A stretch of 64,000 nt of DNA from Streptomyces sp. MUM 2J (GTDB taxonomy: Bacteria; Actinomycetota; Actinomycetes; Streptomycetales; Streptomycetaceae), in the NCBI RefSeq assembly GCF_022414535.1, contig NZ_JADWYM010000029.1, forward strand, positions 23,835 through 87,834. Direction: 5' to 3'. Both the position numbers and the translations under genes were made by a program. Below the pieces are notes generated by a model, which worked only from the letters and a program-made list of their open reading frames with translations, did no database searches and was not told the DNA's origin. Shown here piece by piece: positions 33,738 to 42,920 of this stretch (positions are counted from its first letter, which is position 1; each line of letters opens with the position of its first letter).

Positions 33738-35227
33738 AGCGACGGAGCCTCCTCCAGGAGCGGGTGCCCCCACCTTTCCACGAAGGCCGCCTCGACCGCC
33801 GCGCCCACCTTGTACAGGCGGTCGTCCTGCATCGCCGGGGCGATGATCTGGAGGCCGACGGGAAGGTTGTCCTCCGGGGCGAGGCCGCAGGGCAGGGACA
33901 TGGCCGCGTTGCCGGCCAGGTTGGTCGGGATGGTGCACAGGTCCGCGAGGTACATCGCCATCGGGTCGTCGGCGCGCTCGCCGATCGCGAAGGCGGTGGT
34001 CGGGGTCGTCGGCGAGACGATCACGTCGACCTGCTCGAAGGCCTTCTCGAAGTCCCGCGTGATGAGCGTGCGGACCTTCTGGGCGCTGCCGTAGTACGCG
34101 TCGTAGTAGCCGCTGGACAGGGCGTAGGTGCCCAGCATGATGCGGCGCTTGACCTCGGGGCCGAAGCCCGCCTCGCGGGTGAGGGAGGTGACCTCCTCGG
34201 CGGAGTGCTGCCCGTCGTCGCCGGTCCGCAGGCCGTAGCGCAGGCCGTCGAAGCGGGCGAGGTTGGAGGAGCACTCGGAGGGCGCGATCAGGTAGTAGGC
34301 CGACAGCGCGAGATCGAAGGACGGGCAGTCCAGCTCGACGATCTCGGCGCCCAGCCCCTTGAGCAGTTCGACGGACTCGTCGAACCGCTGGATGACGCCG
34401 GCCTGGTAGCCCTCGCCGCGGAACTGCTTGACGACACCGACGCGCATACCGGCGACCGAGCCGTTGCGGGCGGCCTCGACGACCGGCGGGACCGGGGCGT
34501 CGATGGAGGTGGAGTCCATCGGGTCGTGTCCGGCGATCACCTCGTGCAGCAGGGCCGCGTCCAGGACCGTGCGGGCGCAGGGGCCGCCCTGGTCGAGGGA
34601 GGAGGAGAAGGCGACCATGCCGTAGCGGGAGACCGCGCCGTAGGTGGGCTTCACACCGACGGTGCCGGTGACGGAGGCCGGCTGGCGGATCGAGCCGCCG
34701 GTGTCGGTGCCGATGGCGAGGGGGGCCTCGAAGGCGGCGAGCGCTGCGGAGGACCCGCCGCCGGAGCCGCCGGGGATCCTGGTGAGGTCCCAGGGGTTGC
34801 CGGTCGGGCCGTAGGCGCTGTTCTCGGTGGAGGACCCCATGGCGAACTCGTCCATGTTGGTCTTGCCGAGGATGACGACGTCGGCGTCCTTCAGGCTCTT
34901 GGTGAGCGTCGCGTCGTACGGCGGGATCCAGCCCTCGAGGATCTTCGAGCCGACGGTGGTGGGAATGCCCTCGGTGGTGAAGATGTCCTTCAGCGCGAGG
35001 GGGACGCCGGCCAGCGGGCCGAGCTTCTCGCCCCGGGCCCGCTTGTCGTCCACGGCGCGGGCCTGGGCGAGCGCGCCCTCGCGGTCGACGTGCAGGAAGG
35101 CGTGCACCTTCTCGTCGACCGCGTCGATGCGGGCGAGGTGGGCCTCGGTGACCTCGACGGCCGTGAGCTCGCCGGAGGCGATCCCCGCGGCGATCTCGGC
35201 GGCGGTGAGCTTGATGATGTCCGTCAT
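33734..35227 (-). CDS. gatA: Aspartyl/glutamyl-tRNA amidotransferase subunit A
   Basis: A 497-residue amidase-signature enzyme that releases ammonia from glutamine for tRNA transamidation. The Ser-cisSer-Lys triad surroundings are clear: the Lys in GVPLALKDIFTTEG, the glycine-rich core PGGSGGGSSAALAAFEAPLA and GTDTGGSIRQPAS with the nucleophile. Length is normal. gatC lies six bases upstream and the small membrane protein overlaps by four bases downstream. Confidence 0.97.
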   Translation of the reverse strand: MTDIIKLTAAEIAAGIASGELTAVEVTEAHLARIDAVDEKVHAFLHVDREGALAQARAVDDKRARGEKLGPLAGVPLALKDIFTTEGIPTTVGSKILEGWIPPYDATLTKSLKDADVVILGKTNMDEFAMGSSTENSAYGPTGNPWDLTRIPGGSGGGSSAALAAFEAPLAIGTDTGGSIRQPASVTGTVGVKPTYGAVSRYGMVAFSSSLDQGGPCARTVLDAALLHEVIAGHDPMDSTSIDAPVPPVVEAARNGSVAGMRVGVVKQFRGEGYQAGVIQRFDESVELLKGLGAEIVELDCPSFDLALSAYYLIAPSECSSNLARFDGLRYGLRTGDDGQHSAEEVTSLTREAGFGPEVKRRIMLGTYALSSGYYDAYYGSAQKVRTLITRDFEKAFEQVDVIVSPTTPTTAFAIGERADDPMAMYLADLCTIPTNLAGNAAMSLPCGLAPEDNLPVGLQIIAPAMQDDRLYKVGAAVEAAFVERWGHPLLEEAPSL

Positions 35228-35233
35228 GACTGC

Positions 35234-35530
35234 TTAGTCCTCCCCCAGGATCTGCGGCACCTTGAAACGCTGCTGCTCCTGGGCCGGGGCGCCGGAGAGC
35301 GCCTGCTCGGGGGTGAGCGAGGGTCGGACCTCGTCCGGACGCATGACGTTCGTCAGCGGGAGCGGGTGCGAGGTCGGCGGTACGTCTTGGTCGGCGACCT
35401 CGCTGACGCGGGCCACCGCGCCGATGATGTCGTCCAGCTGGCCTGCGAAGTGGTCGAGCTCTTCGGGCTTCAGCTCCAGACGCGCCAGCCGGGCGAGGTG
35501 GGCGACCTCCTCGCGCGTGATGCCAGGCAT
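35234..35530 (-). CDS. gatC: Aspartyl/glutamyl-tRNA amidotransferase subunit C
   Basis: A 98-residue chaperone-like subunit wrapping GatA and GatB. The pattern ITREEVAHLARLARLELKPE, the mid-region PPTSHPLPLTNVMRPDEV and the end FKVPQILGED are typical. The ATG at 35530 has AGAGGA upstream. It is the first gene of the operon; a possible promoter lies about 45 bases upstream. Confidence 0.95.
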   Translation of the reverse strand: MPGITREEVAHLARLARLELKPEELDHFAGQLDDIIGAVARVSEVADQDVPPTSHPLPLTNVMRPDEVRPSLTPEQALSGAPAQEQQRFKVPQILGED

Positions 35531-35570
35531 GCAGCGATCCTCTGGGGTGAGTGTGTGTGGTTTGGGGCCA

Positions 35571-35601
35571 ATCCTATGGGGCACGGACGCGTGCCCGTGA
35601 A
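35571..35601 (-). promoter_or_regulatory. Possible gat operon promoter
   Basis: On the minus strand TTCACG (35601-35596) and TAGGAT (35576-35571) are 19 bases apart. The -10 agrees well with TAnnnT; the -35 is partial. It lies about 40 bases before the gatC ATG. The rest of the 344 gene-free bases between gatC and rmdB holds only the hairpin at 35830. Confidence 0.4.
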
Positions 35602-35829
35602 ACGGTTTCCCCGGCCCCTTCCCCGGCCGGGGTGGCGGCCCTCCCCGCGCACGCCGCGGAAGCCGTCCGGTCGCGGCGCCGCGCGGGGGACGGGAGCCGT
35701 CCACCGCCGCGCACACCGGCGGGCTCGGCGGGCTCCCTTCCCGGTCACAGCACCGGGAGGCAGGCCCTCGGGCCGGTGTCCGGCGTGGGCGGGTGGGGCC
35801 CCGGAGGGACGCGGGGCACGACGCGACCG

Positions 35830-35870
35830 GCCACGGCGGTGCCGCGGGCGACCGGCGGCACCGCCGTGGC
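35830..35870 (-). terminator. rmdB terminator
   Basis: A 16-bp near-perfect stem (CCACGGCGGTGCCGC at 35831-35845 with its exact complement at 35855-35869, plus one outer pair) and a 9-base loop, starting five bases past the rmdB stop. It also separates rmdB from the gat promoter region. Confidence 0.8.
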
Positions 35871-35874
35871 GCCC

Positions 35875-38088
35875 TCAGCCGAGTCGGCCCGGGTCCTCCG
35901 CCGTGGCCGCCGGCAGGGCCGCCGCGGGGCGCTGCCAGCCGCGGGAGCCGCGCGCCAGCAACCAGGCCGTGGTCTCCTCGGGTGGCATCGCCGCCGCGAC
36001 CAGCCAGCCCTGCACGGCGTCGCACCCGAGGTCGCGCAGCCGCTCCCAGGTCTCGTCGTCCTCGACGCCCTCGGCGACGACGAGGAGTCCGAGGGAGTGG
36101 GCGAGGTCGACGGTGCAGCGGACGATCTCGGCGTCCTCGGTGTCGACGGCGAGACGGGCGACGAAGGAGCGGTCGATCTTGAGTTCGCTGACGGGCAGGC
36201 GGCGCAGGTGCACCAGGGACGAGTAGCCGGTGCCGAAGTCGTCGAGGGACATCTTCACGCCGTGGCCGGTGAGGCCGGCGAGGGTGTCGGCGGCGCGCTG
36301 CGGGTCCTCCAGGAGGACGTGCTCCGTGATCTCCAGCTGGAGCGCCCCGGCGGGCACCCCGTGGCGGGCCAGGCGGGCGGCGACGGAGCCGGCGAAGCCG
36401 GGGGTGTGGACGTCGCGGGGGGAGACGTTGACGGCGACCGGGACCAACAGGCCCTGGGAGCGCCACGCGGCGACCTGGCCGAGCGCGGTCTCCAGCACGT
36501 ACTCCGTCAGGTGGGGCATCAGGCCGGAGGACTCGGCGATGGCTATGAACTCGTCGGGCGGCACCTTGCCGCGCTCCGGGTGCACCCAGCGGACCAGTGC
36601 CTCCAGGCCGGCCACCTGTCCGTCGAAGCGGACCTTGGGCTGGTAGTGCAGCTGCACCTGGTGGGCGTCGAGGGCCCGGCGCAGATCGCCCAGGAGCCCC
36701 AGCCGGTCAGGGGTGTTGGAGTCGCGCTTGGACTCGTAGACCTCGACTCCGGTGCGGTCCCTCTTCGCCTGGTACATCGCCACGTCCGCGCGGCGCAGCA
36801 TTCCCTCGGCGTCCAGGGCGTGGTCGGGGAAGACGGCCACTCCGGCGCTGGCCTCCAGCACCAGGGTGAGGCCGTCCAGGTCGAGGGGGGAGCTGAGGGC
36901 GGCGACCAGGTTGCGGGCGACGCGGGTCGCCGAGGTGGTGGAGTCGGCGACGGGGAGTAAGACGGCGAACTCGTCGCCGCCGAGGCGGGCGACCTCCGCC
37001 CCGCGCGGCAGGGCCAGGCGCAGTCGGTCGGCCGTCTGCAGCAGCAGCCGGTCGCCGGCGAGATGACCGAGGGTGTCGTTGACCGAGCGGAACCGGTCCA
37101 GGTCGATCAGCATGAGGGCGGCGCGGGCGTCGATGCGTTCGGCGTCGTCCAGGGCCGTCCAGATCCGCTCCAGCAGCCACTGACGGTTGGGCAGCCCGGT
37201 CAGGGGGTCGCGCAGTTGTTCCTCCGCCCGGGCCCGGGCTATCCACAGGGTGGAGTCGAGGGCGATGAGGGGGATGGAGAACAGCGGCAGAAGGATCGGC
37301 TCGGCCACGGCCACCACGCACACCAGGGGGGCGATGCCGAGCAGCGCGACCGCGACCAGGCCCTGCCGGACCAGGGCGGTGCGGGCGACGGTGGGCAGTC
37401 CGCCCGAGCGGGGGGCGTGCAGGTACCACAGCAGCGTGCGGGAGACGAGCAGGTAGGCCGCCGCGACCAGCACCACCTCGGGGACGGTGTAGAGGGTCCA
37501 GGTGCCGGAGTCCCAGGGCTCCTCGACGGACGGGACGGCGCCGAAGGCGGCCAGCACCAGCGCCCCGGCGCCGATGCCGAGGATGTCCACCGCGCCGTGC
37601 AGCACGCCCTGGCGCCAGCGGTGCCTTCGGGCGATGCCGACCAGCACGACGACGGTGAGGCTGACCATGCCGGCCGGCACCCAGCCGTAGAGCAGCAGCA
37701 CCGCGAGGGTCAGGGCGGCGCCGGAGCCGGTCCCGCCCCACCAGCGGGCGCGGCCCAGCATGACGAGGTGGCCGACGATGATGCCGGTCAGCACGGCCAG
37801 CGACCAGCCGACCGCGCCGGACGGGAAGAGGGCGTGGTCGCCGGTGAAGGCCCGCAGGAAACCGGCGCCCAGTACGACGGCGGCGGAGGCGACGACCGTG
37901 GCGGGCAGCGCGGGCCACGGCAGGTGCCGTTCGGGCTCGGCGCCGGGCAGGCCGGCAGTGCGCACGGTGGCGGCGCGCCCCTGGGCGCCGCCGCGCTCCG
38001 ATGCCCGTGTCGCCCGGTCACGCCATGCGCCCGCGATGCGGCCAAGGCGCAGTCGTGAGGCCGGGGCGACGCTCTCGGTCGGTTCCAT
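35875..38088 (-). CDS. rmdB: Membrane GGDEF-EAL phosphodiesterase/cyclase
   Basis: A 737-residue protein. About eight membrane segments (residues 70-300) precede GGDEF (VARLGGDEFAVLLPV, near 371) and EAL (near 495-720). All EAL signature residues are present: EALVRW, AVNVSP, LEITEH, SLDDFGTGYSS, LKIDRSF, VAEGVED and the terminal QG. The predicted activity is c-di-GMP hydrolysis, with possible cyclase function. Position between ligA and gatC matches RmdB of S. coelicolor as I remember it, a phosphodiesterase affecting aerial development. The leucine after GGDEFAV is encoded by the rare TTA codon (36958-36960), which would make translation bldA-dependent. The ATG at 38088 has GAGAGGGA upstream. 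Confidence 0.92.
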   Translation of the reverse strand: MEPTESVAPASRLRLGRIAGAWRDRATRASERGGAQGRAATVRTAGLPGAEPERHLPWPALPATVVASAAVVLGAGFLRAFTGDHALFPSGAVGWSLAVLTGIIVGHLVMLGRARWWGGTGSGAALTLAVLLLYGWVPAGMVSLTVVVLVGIARRHRWRQGVLHGAVDILGIGAGALVLAAFGAVPSVEEPWDSGTWTLYTVPEVVLVAAAYLLVSRTLLWYLHAPRSGGLPTVARTALVRQGLVAVALLGIAPLVCVVAVAEPILLPLFSIPLIALDSTLWIARARAEEQLRDPLTGLPNRQWLLERIWTALDDAERIDARAALMLIDLDRFRSVNDTLGHLAGDRLLLQTADRLRLALPRGAEVARLGGDEFAVLLPVADSTTSATRVARNLVAALSSPLDLDGLTLVLEASAGVAVFPDHALDAEGMLRRADVAMYQAKRDRTGVEVYESKRDSNTPDRLGLLGDLRRALDAHQVQLHYQPKVRFDGQVAGLEALVRWVHPERGKVPPDEFIAIAESSGLMPHLTEYVLETALGQVAAWRSQGLLVPVAVNVSPRDVHTPGFAGSVAARLARHGVPAGALQLEITEHVLLEDPQRAADTLAGLTGHGVKMSLDDFGTGYSSLVHLRRLPVSELKIDRSFVARLAVDTEDAEIVRCTVDLAHSLGLLVVAEGVEDDETWERLRDLGCDAVQGWLVAAAMPPEETTAWLLARGSRGWQRPAAALPAATAEDPGRLG

Positions 38089-38358
38089 TCCCGTCCCTCT
38101 CACAGCCGGCGGTGCCCACGCCACGCGGCCCGATGCCCGACAACCATCAGCGGCTCCGCGCTGGGAAACCCTTTCCCCCGTCCGTCATGAGCCCGTCCGG
38201 AACAAGGGGATGCCCCGACCGCAGTTGGGCACGGCAGGTGCACACCTCAACAGTAGGCCGCAGAAGGCTTCCACGGGCACCGGTCGTCGACGGTTGCCCG
38301 TTTGCGCCCGGGCCACCCGTATGCATCTGATATGCGCCGATCAGGTGGTCTTCAACCG

Positions 38359-40554
38359 CTACTCCTCGGTCGGGAGTGCGACTTCGGCCGCAGCTTCGGG
38401 CCCCTGTTCCAGCAGGACCTCGAAGCCGTCCTCGTTCAGGACGGGAACCTTCGACTGCATCGCCTTGTCGTATTTCGATCCGGGGTTGTCACCCACAACG
38501 ACGAACGAGGTCTTCTTCGAGACGGAACCGGTCACCTTCGCGCCGCGGGTCTGCAGGGCCTCCTTGGCGCCGTCCCGGGTGAAGTTCTCCAGGGTGCCGG
38601 TGACCACGACGGTGAGACCCTCCAGCGGGCGTGGCCCCTCGTCCTCGCCGGCGCTCTCCTCCTCCATCCGCACGCCTGCCGCCCGCCACTTGCGCAGGAT
38701 CTCCTGGTGCCACTCCTCGGCGAACCATTCCTTGAGCGAGGCGGCGATGATCGCGCCGACCCCCTCGGTGTTCGCCAACTCCTCCTCGGTCGCCTGCTCG
38801 ATGCGGTCCACGGAGCGGAACTCGCGGGCCAGCGCCTCGGCGGCGACCGGTCCGACGTGCCGGATCGACAGACCGGTCAGGACCCGTGCGAGCGGGCGCC
38901 GTCTGGCCGCGGCGATGTTCTCCAGCATCGCAAGCGCGTTCTTCCGCGGTTCGCCCTGCTGGTTGGCGAAGACGGTGGCGACCTTCTCCTCGCCGGTCTT
39001 CGGGTCGCGTTTGGGCAGACCGCTGTCCTGGTCGAGGACGTAGGCCTTGATGGGCAGCAACTGCTCCACGGTGAGGTCGAACAGGTCGCCCTCGTCCACC
39101 AGCGGCGGCTCGGCGGGCTCCAGCGGGCGGGTGAGCGCCGCAGCGGCCACGTAGCCGAAGTGCTCGATGTCCAGCGCCTTGCGGCCGGCGAGATAGAACA
39201 GACGCTCCCGCAACTGGGCGGGGCAGGTACGGGCGTTGGGGCAGCGCAGGTCGACGTCGCCCTCCTTCATCGGCCGCAGCGGCGTGCCGCACTCGGGACA
39301 CTCGGCCGGCATCACGAACTCGCGCTCGGTGCCGTCTCGCAGATCGGCCACCGGGCCGAGAATCTCCGGGATGACGTCACCGGCCTTGCGCAGCACCACG
39401 GTGTCACCGATGAGGACGCCCTTGGCCTTGACCACGTCCTGGTTGTGCAGTGTGGCGAACTCGACCTCCGAGCCGGCCACCGTCACCGGCTCGACCTGCG
39501 CGTACGGCGTGACCCGGCCGGTCCGGCCCACGCCCACCCGGATGTTGACGAGCTTGGTGTTGACCTCCTCCGGGGCGTACTTGTACGCGGTCGCCCAGCG
39601 CGGGGCGCGGGAGGTGGAGCCGAGTCGTCCCTGGAGGGGGATCTCGTCCAGCTTGACGACGACTCCGTCGATCTCGTGCTCCACGGAGTGCCGGTTCTCG
39701 CCGTAGTACGCGATGAACTCCCGTACGCCGTCGAGGTCGTCGACCACCCGGTTGTGCCGGGAGGTGGGCAGGCCCCAGGTCCGCAGCAGGTCGTAGACCT
39801 GGGAGAGGCGCGTCGGGCCCTCGAAGCCCTCCAGGGCGCCGATGCCGTGGACGACCATGTGCAGCGGCAGGGTGGCCGTCACCCTCGGGTCCTTCTGGCG
39901 GAGCGAACCCGATGCGGAGTTGCGGGGGTTGGCGTAGGGCTTCTCACCGGCCGCGATCCGGCGGGCGTTCAACTCGGCGAAGGCCTCCATCGGGAAGTAG
40001 ACCTCGCCGCGGATCTCCACCAGCCGCGGCACGTGATCGCCCGGGAGCCGGTGCGGGATCTCGGAGATGGTCATGACGTTCGGCGTGATGTCCTCGCCGA
40101 TGCGCCCGGTGCCGCGGGTGGCTGCCCGGGTCAGCCGCCCGTTCTCGTACGTCAGGTTCACCGCGAGCCCGTCGACCTTCAGCTCGCACAGCAGGTGGTA
40201 GTCGGACGTGCCGGCGTCCTTGTGGACCCGCTCGGCCCAGGCTGCGAGACCCGCGTCGTCGAAGACGTTGTCGAGGGAGAGCATGCGCTGGTGGTGCTCG
40301 ACCTCGGCGAGGTCCGTCTCGAACTCGACGGCCACCTTCTGCGTCGGCGAGTCCGGCGTCCGCAGCTGCGGATACGTCTCCTCCAGCGCCTCCAGGGATC
40401 GCAGCAGCTCGTCGAAGTCCGCGTCGCTGATGACCGGAGCGTCCTTGACGTAGTACCGGAAGCGGTGCTCCTCGACCTGCTCCGCCAGCCGCGCGTGCTG
40501 CTCCCGTGCCTCGGCGGGCACCGTCGTCGTCTCCGCTTGCTTGTCGCCGGCCAC
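38359..40554 (-). CDS. ligA: NAD-dependent DNA ligase
   Basis: A 731-residue essential replication and repair ligase. Seen in order: N-terminal Ia domain (HRFRYYVKDAPVISDADFDE), adenylation domain with Lys126 in CELKVDGLAV, OB fold, four-cysteine zinc finger (MPAECPECGTPLRP, then LRCPNARTCPAQL), helix-hairpin-helix region and C-terminal BRCT (GLTVVVTGTLENFTRDGAKE). The length is slightly greater than in E. coli owing to a charged C-terminal tail. GTG at 40554 follows GGGAGGA. The MetE-like gene lies upstream at a 15-base distance, so they may be co-transcribed. Confidence 0.97.
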   Translation of the reverse strand: MAGDKQAETTTVPAEAREQHARLAEQVEEHRFRYYVKDAPVISDADFDELLRSLEALEETYPQLRTPDSPTQKVAVEFETDLAEVEHHQRMLSLDNVFDDAGLAAWAERVHKDAGTSDYHLLCELKVDGLAVNLTYENGRLTRAATRGTGRIGEDITPNVMTISEIPHRLPGDHVPRLVEIRGEVYFPMEAFAELNARRIAAGEKPYANPRNSASGSLRQKDPRVTATLPLHMVVHGIGALEGFEGPTRLSQVYDLLRTWGLPTSRHNRVVDDLDGVREFIAYYGENRHSVEHEIDGVVVKLDEIPLQGRLGSTSRAPRWATAYKYAPEEVNTKLVNIRVGVGRTGRVTPYAQVEPVTVAGSEVEFATLHNQDVVKAKGVLIGDTVVLRKAGDVIPEILGPVADLRDGTEREFVMPAECPECGTPLRPMKEGDVDLRCPNARTCPAQLRERLFYLAGRKALDIEHFGYVAAAALTRPLEPAEPPLVDEGDLFDLTVEQLLPIKAYVLDQDSGLPKRDPKTGEEKVATVFANQQGEPRKNALAMLENIAAARRRPLARVLTGLSIRHVGPVAAEALAREFRSVDRIEQATEEELANTEGVGAIIAASLKEWFAEEWHQEILRKWRAAGVRMEEESAGEDEGPRPLEGLTVVVTGTLENFTRDGAKEALQTRGAKVTGSVSKKTSFVVVGDNPGSKYDKAMQSKVPVLNEDGFEVLLEQGPEAAAEVALPTEE

Positions 40555-40569
40555 CGTGTGGTCCTCCCG

Positions 40570-41577
40570 TTACTCTGGGTTGTCCGCGAGGGATCTCGCC
40601 GCCCGGACGCAGTGGGCGAGCGCCCGGCGGGCGTACCCCGGGGACGCGCCCGCGAGGCCGCACGCCGGGGTGACCGTCACCGCCTCCGTGAGCAGCCCCG
40701 GATGCAGCCCCAGCCTGCGCCACAGCGTCCTGACCCCCATGACGCTACCGGCAGGGTCCGACAACGGGCCGTCCGTGCCGGGCACGACACCCGCGAAGAG
40801 CCGCGTACCCCCTTCCACCGCCTCGCCGATCGCCTCGTCGTCACGCTCGGTGAGGAGGGCGAAGTCGAAGGAGACGGCCGCCGCGCCCGCCCGGCGCAGC
40901 AGGGCGAACGGGACGTCCGGGGCACAGGAGTGCACGACGACGGGGCCGCCGGCGTGAGCCGCGACCACGTCGCGGAGCGTGGCCTCGACGAGCTGCCGGT
41001 CGACGGCGCGGTGGGTGCGGTAGCCGCTGGCGGTGCCGACCTGCCCGCGCAGCACGGCGGTGAGGGAGGGTTCGTCGAGCTGGAGGACGATCCGGGCGCC
41101 CGGCACCCGGCGCCCCACCTCGGCGAGATGCAGGCGCAGGCCCTCGGCGAGGGAGGCGGCGAGGTCGCGGCTGGCGCCGGGATCGGAGAGCGCGGCCTCG
41201 CCGTTCTTCAGCTCCACGGCGGCGGCCAGCGTCCACGGCCCGACGGCCTGGACCTTCAGCAGGCCCCCGTACCCCTGCGTGAACTCCTCCAAGGCGTCGA
41301 GGTCCTCGCCGAGCCAGGCCCGCGCCCGCCGGGTGTCGCGGCCCGGCCGGTCGCCGATGCGCCAGCCGCTGGGCTCCACGCGCGCGTACAGCTCGACGAG
41401 CATCCCGGCCGTGCGCCCGATCATGTCCGCGCCGGGCCCGCGGGCGGGCAGCTCGGGCAGGAACGCGAAGTCCTCGAAGGACCCGGTGGCGGTCTTGACG
41501 GCCTCCCGGGCGTCGCCGCCGGGCAGGGATCCGACCCCGGTAGCGGCACCGAAGCTGAACTGGCTGTTTTCACTCAC
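40570..41577 (-). CDS. MetE C-terminal-type methionine synthase-like protein
   Basis: A 335-residue protein matching the catalytic barrel of cobalamin-independent methionine synthase. GVGSLPGGDAREAVK opens it; LQLDEPSL, the zinc-type VVVHSCAPDVPF and VTPACGLAGASPGYAR follow, supplying His and two Cys for zinc. It lacks the N-terminal half of full-length MetE. Such cores occur alone in many actinomycetes and archaea and may use another methyl donor, for example a corrinoid or thiol-bound methyl group. GTG start at 41577. It precedes ligA. Confidence 0.8.
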   Translation of the reverse strand: MSENSQFSFGAATGVGSLPGGDAREAVKTATGSFEDFAFLPELPARGPGADMIGRTAGMLVELYARVEPSGWRIGDRPGRDTRRARAWLGEDLDALEEFTQGYGGLLKVQAVGPWTLAAAVELKNGEAALSDPGASRDLAASLAEGLRLHLAEVGRRVPGARIVLQLDEPSLTAVLRGQVGTASGYRTHRAVDRQLVEATLRDVVAAHAGGPVVVHSCAPDVPFALLRRAGAAAVSFDFALLTERDDEAIGEAVEGGTRLFAGVVPGTDGPLSDPAGSVMGVRTLWRRLGLHPGLLTEAVTVTPACGLAGASPGYARRALAHCVRAARSLADNPE

Positions 41578-41609
41578 CCGGGAAGCCTACGGAACGCTGG
41601 CGCCGCTTT

Positions 41610-42299
41610 TCACCGGCCCGGCCGCACCGTGAGGTCGTTGACCTCCGCGTCGGCCGGCAGGTCGAGGGCCATGAGCAGGGCGGTGGCGACCGATTCGGGG
41701 TCGATCCACCGCGCGGGGTCGTACTCCCTGCCCTCCTGCTGGTGCACCTTGGCCTGCATCGGGCTGGCGGTGCGCCCGGGGTAGACGGAGGTGACGCGGA
41801 CGCCGTGGGCGTGCTCCTCCTGGCGCAGGGAGTCCGCCAGGGCCTTCAGGCCGTGCTTGGAGGCGGCGTACGCGGACCACTCGGCGTGCGCGGCGAGGCC
41901 GGCGCCGGAGTTGACGAACACCACATGGCCGCGGGAGGCCCGCAACTGCGGCAGGAAGTGCCGGGTCAGCTCGGCCGGCGCGACGAGATTGACGTTGAGC
42001 TGGTGGCGCCAGGCCTTCGGGGTCAGTTCGCCGACCCGGCCCAGGTCGACGACGCCCGCGATGTGCAGCAGGGAGTCCACCCGGTCCGGGATCGTCTGGT
42101 GGGAGAAGGCCCAGGACAGCTTGTCGGGGTCCGCGAGATCGCCCACCAGCGTCCTGGCCCCCGGGAATTCGGCCGCCAGCTCCTTGGCACGGCCGGCGTC
42201 GCGCGCGTGCAGGACGAGGTCGTCGCCGCGCGCGTGCAGGCGGCGGGCGACGGCCGCGCCGATACCGGACCCGGCACCGGTGATCACATGTGTAGCCAT
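41610..42299 (-). CDS. Short-chain dehydrogenase/reductase
   Basis: A 229-residue Rossmann-fold oxidoreductase. The nucleotide site is VITGAGSGIGAAVARRL (TGxxxGxG) and the catalytic YxxxK appears as YAASKHGLKAL, with Ser in FVNSGAGLA. NADP preference is likely from HARD after strand two. ATG at 42299 is preferred because the protein then starts MATHVITG; an upstream ATG at 42308 is possible and neither has a strong ribosome site. It is 32 bases upstream of the MetE-like start in the same direction. The substrate is unknown. Confidence 0.87.
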   Translation of the reverse strand: MATHVITGAGSGIGAAVARRLHARGDDLVLHARDAGRAKELAAEFPGARTLVGDLADPDKLSWAFSHQTIPDRVDSLLHIAGVVDLGRVGELTPKAWRHQLNVNLVAPAELTRHFLPQLRASRGHVVFVNSGAGLAAHAEWSAYAASKHGLKALADSLRQEEHAHGVRVTSVYPGRTASPMQAKVHQQEGREYDPARWIDPESVATALLMALDLPADAEVNDLTVRPGR

Positions 42300-42329
42300 G
42301 CCCGCCATGCTGCCACCACCCGCGGCGGC

Positions 42330-42869
42330 CTACGCGCCGCCCCGGCACTCCTCCAGGTGGGTCAGGGCACCGGCCGGCTCCTCGGCGAAGAACACCAGCT
42401 CGCCCAGGGGGCGCGGCAGGAAGCCCTCCGCCTCCATCCGCCGGAACTGCTCCTTGAGGCCGTCGTAGAAGCCGGCGGTGTTGAGGAGCACCACCGGCTT
42501 GTCGGTGTGGCCGTGTTTCTTCAACTCCAGGATCTCCGTGGCCTCGTCGAGCGTGCCGGTGCCGCCGACCATGACCACCACGGCGTCGGCCTTCTCCAGC
42601 AACAGCCGCTTGCGCTCGGCCAGATCGCGGGCGACCACCATCTCGTCGGTGGCCGGGCGCATCCGGGCGGCCAGGAACTCCACGGAGACCCCGCACAGCC
42701 GGCCGCCGGCCTCCTGCACCCCGTCGGCGACCACCTTCATCAGGCCCACGTCCGATCCTCCCCACACCAGGGTGTGCCCGCCCTTGCCCAGGAGAGCGGC
42801 GAACTCGCGGGCGGGGCGGGTGTAGCAGTCGTCGAGGTCGGCGGCGGAGAGGAAGACACAGATGCGCAT
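42330..42869 (-). CDS. LOG-family (cytokinin riboside phosphoribohydrolase-like) protein
   Basis: A 179-residue Rossmann-fold protein of the LOG/TIGR00730 lysine-decarboxylase-like family, which cleaves nucleotide 5'-monophosphates to base and ribose phosphate. Conserved features are LAERKRLLLEKADAVVVMVG, the following GGTGTLDEATEI and a C-terminal KPVVLLNTAGFYD. The usual PGGxGTxxE begins with V instead of P here. The ATG at 42869 is divergent from the DUF427 gene with 51 bases between. Physiological substrate in Streptomyces is unknown. Confidence 0.85.
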   Translation of the reverse strand: MRICVFLSAADLDDCYTRPAREFAALLGKGGHTLVWGGSDVGLMKVVADGVQEAGGRLCGVSVEFLAARMRPATDEMVVARDLAERKRLLLEKADAVVVMVGGTGTLDEATEILELKKHGHTDKPVVLLNTAGFYDGLKEQFRRMEAEGFLPRPLGELVFFAEEPAGALTHLEECRGGA

Positions 42870-42920
42870 GGGGCCACCGTACGCGGGAAGAAGACGGCCC
42901 CGGAGAACGCTGTCCCCCTC

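Noticed and set aside
38302..41784. A very long frame (over 1100 codons) opposite ligA and the MetE-like gene
   Set aside because: Shadow of two well-supported genes on the other strand; low-complexity composition and no recognisable domain.
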